From NCBI GenBank assembly GCA_026004675.1, contig BPJP01000002.1:496001-560000 (forward strand): DNA of 64,000 bases, written 5' to 3'. A model generated the notes under the pieces. The model did no database searches. It was not told the DNA's origin and saw only the letters and a program-made list of their open reading frames with translations. Shown piece by piece: positions 61,607 to 64,000 of the stretch. The DNA is from Gemmatales bacterium (lineage in GTDB: Bacteria; Planctomycetota; Planctomycetia; Gemmatales; Gemmataceae). A program made the translations under genes and the position numbers. Positions within the stretch are counted from its first letter, which is position 1, and each line of letters starts with the position of its first letter.

Positions 61607-62761
61607 TCAAAATGCCTTGGACCAGCTGACAAAGAGGGAAAAATCCGTTTCGAGCTGGATGCCGTCCAGGTCCTGGTACACAGGGTGTGTGATTTCCACA
61701 TTCAATAGGTGGCCGTTGCCTACCAGCAGCATCAAGCCGTAGCCAAAGGACAACCAATACCCGCCGCGCATGTCCGGCCGATTGGTACTGATGGCCCGAG
61801 GATTCGTTGTCGTCCGGTCCCGATCGATGCCGCCGAAGTTGCTCCGCCAAAGATTTTCGACGCGAAAACTGGCTGCAAAACGCTGCCGGATCAGATGCGA
61901 GTACCAGGTGCTGAAGCGGAATTCGTCCCCCACCGAATAGCCGTCGTAATTTCGGCCCAGGGGAAGGTCGGTTTGCAGCTGGCTGCCAAAACTGCCGTAG
62001 GTCATGTAATGTTTATAGGTGATTCCGGGCCGGAGATTGAACGTACCGGCCCCTAGCCGCATCGGATAGGGAAATTCCACCGAGGAGGCTCCGCCGGTCG
62101 GGATGCTCGTCAGCCGGTCAATATCGCCAGTCGGCACACTGAAACCGAGATTGACGATCACGTCGTCCTGATCGGTTTTGTGCACCCGCCACAAAGCACC
62201 AAAAGCCATATCCCCGAATCCCGAATTCGTAGTCGTGAAAGGAAGCCCGGCCAGGGGAGCATTGGGCGGAAAAGGTGTGTTGCGAATATGGTCCATCGTA
62301 ACAACGGGAAACATCAACATCGTGTAGACGGTGACGTTGTCCGTCAATCCGTACATGAAATGGGCCATATGCATTTCCATCTGCATGTCGGTCGGAGTAG
62401 CCAGGAAATTGGTTCCAAGCCCCTGCCCCACGGTCAGAGCCTGCGACGGCGTCAGGCGCCTGGTACCAAAGCGATTGCCATCCATGTACATATTGATGTA
62501 CTTGTATTCGAACATCACCTCGCCTTTGTCATGGACATGATCTCCCAGCAAACCCGCAGGAGCATGTTTATCGGCGAAGTCGCGACGTTTTTCCCAAAAG
62601 GAATCGGCCTCATCGTCGCTTGATTCGAACGACTCGAACGTCAGTTCGTTGTGGTTATCCGTTTGGACCAAGGCGGGAGGCTGCACATTGCCGTTCGTTC
62701 CATCGGCCAGAGTCGGCGTTTGTCCACACGACAAAAGCATCAGGCAAAGGGGGTGAAGCAT
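61607..62761 (-). CDS. Outer-membrane beta-barrel protein (phenol MetA-like transporter family)
   Basis: A 384-residue exported protein with a signal sequence (LHPLCLMLLSCGQTPTLA; the Cys could be a lipobox). The mature part starts with the family-typical GLLGDHVHDKGEVMFEYKY followed by MYMDGNRFGT, then alternating hydrophobic strands (MHMAHFMYGLTDNVTVYTML, DVIVNLGFSVPTGDI, ITYKHYMTYGSFGSQLQTDL, and a terminal aromatic strand FSLFVSWSKAF ending in Phe). This matches outer-membrane barrels often found next to metal-resistance or phenol-degradation genes. The nearby VIT1/CCC1 transporter is compatible with a metal role, but this is inference. Confidence 0.78.
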   Translation of the reverse strand: MLHPLCLMLLSCGQTPTLADGTNGNVQPPALVQTDNHNELTFESFESSDDEADSFWEKRRDFADKHAPAGLLGDHVHDKGEVMFEYKYINMYMDGNRFGTRRLTPSQALTVGQGLGTNFLATPTDMQMEMHMAHFMYGLTDNVTVYTMLMFPVVTMDHIRNTPFPPNAPLAGLPFTTTNSGFGDMAFGALWRVHKTDQDDVIVNLGFSVPTGDIDRLTSIPTGGASSVEFPYPMRLGAGTFNLRPGITYKHYMTYGSFGSQLQTDLPLGRNYDGYSVGDEFRFSTWYSHLIRQRFAASFRVENLWRSNFGGIDRDRTTTNPRAISTNRPDMRGGYWLSFGYGLMLLVGNGHLLNVEITHPVYQDLDGIQLETDFSLFVSWSKAF

Positions 62762-63099
62762 CCTTGCTCCTTTCTCGAAGAATCAGCGGTCGAACCTCCC
62801 ACTCTGTATTTTCGGAGCATGGCCAGCCCATTGTGAGCGGTTTGCGATGTTCGAAAAGAAAGCCATATCCATTCGTATCGAAGGCCGCGTACAGGCCGCT
62901 TTTGGGGATTTTCCAAGTGGTATGGGTCGTTGCGTTCGCCGCTCGCCAGTGTCGGTCACGTTTGCTCAGTCGAACAGCGTTTTGTCGCCACCCATCTTCG
63001 GTTATTGAAGAAAGCTGGATTCACCACTACAATTGCAAGAATGCCGAAGCAGGATTGTGCACTCGGATAGCTGCTTGTCCATCCAGAGAGAGGATTGGC
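62762..63099. other. Intergenic region, 338 bp
   Basis: I see no gene. An open frame from 62620 reaches hpf through this stretch, but its residues are Arg/Ser/His-rich without a fold pattern, and the GTG at 63100 is the correct family start. Promoters of hpf (plus) and of the outer-membrane protein (minus) should lie here. Confidence 0.4.
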
Positions 63100-63444
63100 G
63101 TGGAAATCAAAATCTCCGCACGTCACGGCCAGTTGGCGGAAGAAACGCAGGACTTCATCCGGAAAAAGGCGGAAAAGCTTCTGCGATTGTTTGAGCGACT
63201 GACGTCGATCGAAGTGACGGTCGATTTGAAAGCCGAAGACAAACAGGTCGAGTTTTTGGTGTCGGCGGAACACAAGGAGTTCGTCGCTTCCGAGCGCAAT
63301 TCCGATATATTGGCAGCGGTGGATTTGGTTATGGCGAAATTGGAAGGCCAACTACGCCGCTACAAAGAACGAGTTCAAGACCATCGGCGGCGTCCGGCCA
63401 TGGGCGACGTGCCTGAACCGCCTTCCGAAGGAACGCGATCGTAA
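63100..63444 (+). CDS. hpf: Ribosome hibernation-promoting factor (HPF/YfiA family, short form)
   Basis: A 114-residue protein starting at a GTG (63100) with GAGAGG upstream. Fold pattern: strand EIKISARHGQLAEETQDFI, helix RKKAEKLLRLFERLTSIEV, strands TVDLKAEDKQVEFLVSAEH, then DILAAVDLVMAKLEGQLRRY. HPF binds the 30S subunit at the A and P sites and forms inactive 100S ribosomes in stationary phase. The C-terminal extension (HRRRPAMGDVPEPP) is short, so this is not the long form. The ptsN gene follows after 58 bp, the usual order in rpoN-hpf-ptsN clusters. Confidence 0.93.
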   Translation: MEIKISARHGQLAEETQDFIRKKAEKLLRLFERLTSIEVTVDLKAEDKQVEFLVSAEHKEFVASERNSDILAAVDLVMAKLEGQLRRYKERVQDHRRRPAMGDVPEPPSEGTRS

Positions 63445-63502
63445 GCAGCATTAGGCAGCGCCGAAGAACACAATTCGCCCAGGGGTAGCGAGGGAGACTG
63501 GT

Positions 63503-63970
63503 ATGCGAATGTCGGACTTTGTCGTTCGTGAAGCGATTATTCCGGAGCTGGCGGCGACAAGCAAGGAAGGTGTCATTCGGGAACTGATTGAAAGCCTGCA
63601 CAAGGCAGGCTATTTCAAAGGCGGCGACCTGGAAGATCTGGTCAAAGCTGTCATGAAGCGTGAGATGCTCGGTTCAACGGGCATAGGGCACGGCGTCGCT
63701 ATCCCTCATACCAAGCACAGCTTTGCGGATCGGCTTATCGGTACCGTGGGCATCTCCCGAACCGGCGTCGCTTTTGACAGCCTGGACGGTGAACCAGTCT
63801 ATGTTTTTGTGTTGCTAATCTCTCCTCAAGACCGTCCTGGCGACCACCTGCGTGCCCTCGAAAACGTCTCGAGAAGCCTGCGCGACGACAATTTTGTGCG
63901 TTCCCTGCGAAAAGCCACGACGCGCGAAGCGATTTGGAACCTTCTCGAAGACTTGAATCAAACCACGTAG
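63503..63970 (+). CDS. ptsN: PTS IIA-like nitrogen-regulatory protein
   Basis: A 155-residue protein of the fructose/mannitol IIA fold. The phosphorylatable histidine is in GHGVAIPHTKHSF. It also has VGISRTGVAFDSLDGEPVYV with FVLLISPQDRPGDHLRALE, a long helix RSLRDDNFVRSLRKA and the C-terminal REAIWNLLEDL. In nitrogen PTS it regulates carbon, nitrogen and potassium balance rather than sugar uptake. It is 58 bp downstream of hpf. The gene is complete, but the remaining 30 bp of the window do not show whether rapZ follows. Confidence 0.93.
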   Translation: MRMSDFVVREAIIPELAATSKEGVIRELIESLHKAGYFKGGDLEDLVKAVMKREMLGSTGIGHGVAIPHTKHSFADRLIGTVGISRTGVAFDSLDGEPVYVFVLLISPQDRPGDHLRALENVSRSLRDDNFVRSLRKATTREAIWNLLEDLNQTT

Positions 63971-64000
63971 CTTATTGCGAGGTTCGGCTTGGACGAACAG

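Overview
The window looks like chromosomal DNA of a planctomycete, most likely from the Gemmata side of the phylum. The signs are a formylglycine-type sulfatase, a PVC-type secreted beta-propeller, a lipoprotein with two CXXCH haem motifs of the planctomycete cytochrome type, LEPR-XLL and RTX repeats on one surface protein, WD40 repeats joined to a caspase-like domain, several membrane proteins with N-terminal zinc ribbons, ThuA and TIM-barrel sugar isomerase proteins, and a DUF447 protein of the kind found with tetrahydromethanopterin C1 genes. This is a family-level reading made by eye, without database searches.

Layout. 0-4.2 kb: end of a prenyltransferase-repeat gene, then a minus-strand operon for a nucleotide-sugar acid (N-acetyltransferase, Gfo/Idh/MocA dehydrogenase, UDP-sugar 6-dehydrogenase), preceded by three palindromic operator-like repeats. 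4.6-9.8 kb: small hypothetical genes, an NCS2-type permease with a GNAT acetyltransferase, and a BON protein. 10-16.3 kb: purH, a secreted beta-propeller, a large zinc-ribbon membrane protein and a YciI protein. 16.5-23.4 kb: a 28-residue membrane microprotein, DUF447, nadB, a sulfatase, an ABC ATPase and an aldehyde dehydrogenase. 23.4-28.1 kb: a minus-strand envelope operon (metallophosphoesterase, yidC, LpxL-type acyltransferase). 28.4-39.6 kb: secreted and surface proteins, ending in a very large WD40/pseudocaspase protein split by a frameshift. 39.6-47.6 kb: a sugar isomerase, a papain-like peptidase (frameshifted), an alpha-oxoamine synthase beside a ketosynthase and a ketosynthase-like protein, an ODP-type beta-lactamase-fold protein and selA. 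47.6-50.9 kb: zinc-ribbon membrane proteins, ThuA and PilZ. 51-56.2 kb: a block in which all four genes (ABC permease, ABC ATPase, GT-C-like membrane protein, Rieske oxygenase) are frameshifted. 56.4-64 kb: cytochrome lipoprotein, PilZ, M48 protease, alpha/beta hydrolase, VIT1/CCC1 transporter, outer-membrane barrel, hpf and ptsN.

The most notable observations are these. Single-base frameshifts, almost all of them an extra base in a homopolymer, interrupt six genes; in one of them the likely catalytic cysteine lies beyond the shift. The giant WD40 protein ends in a caspase-like domain that has lost its catalytic pair. A palindromic repeat family upstream of the sugar operon has a 13-base match 17 kb away. 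Tandem GlcG/HbpS-like domains are fused to a beta-roll. The pairing of an alpha-oxoamine synthase with ketosynthases could make an undescribed lipid or amino-ketone. I see no CRISPR array, rRNA, tRNA, transposase or prophage.
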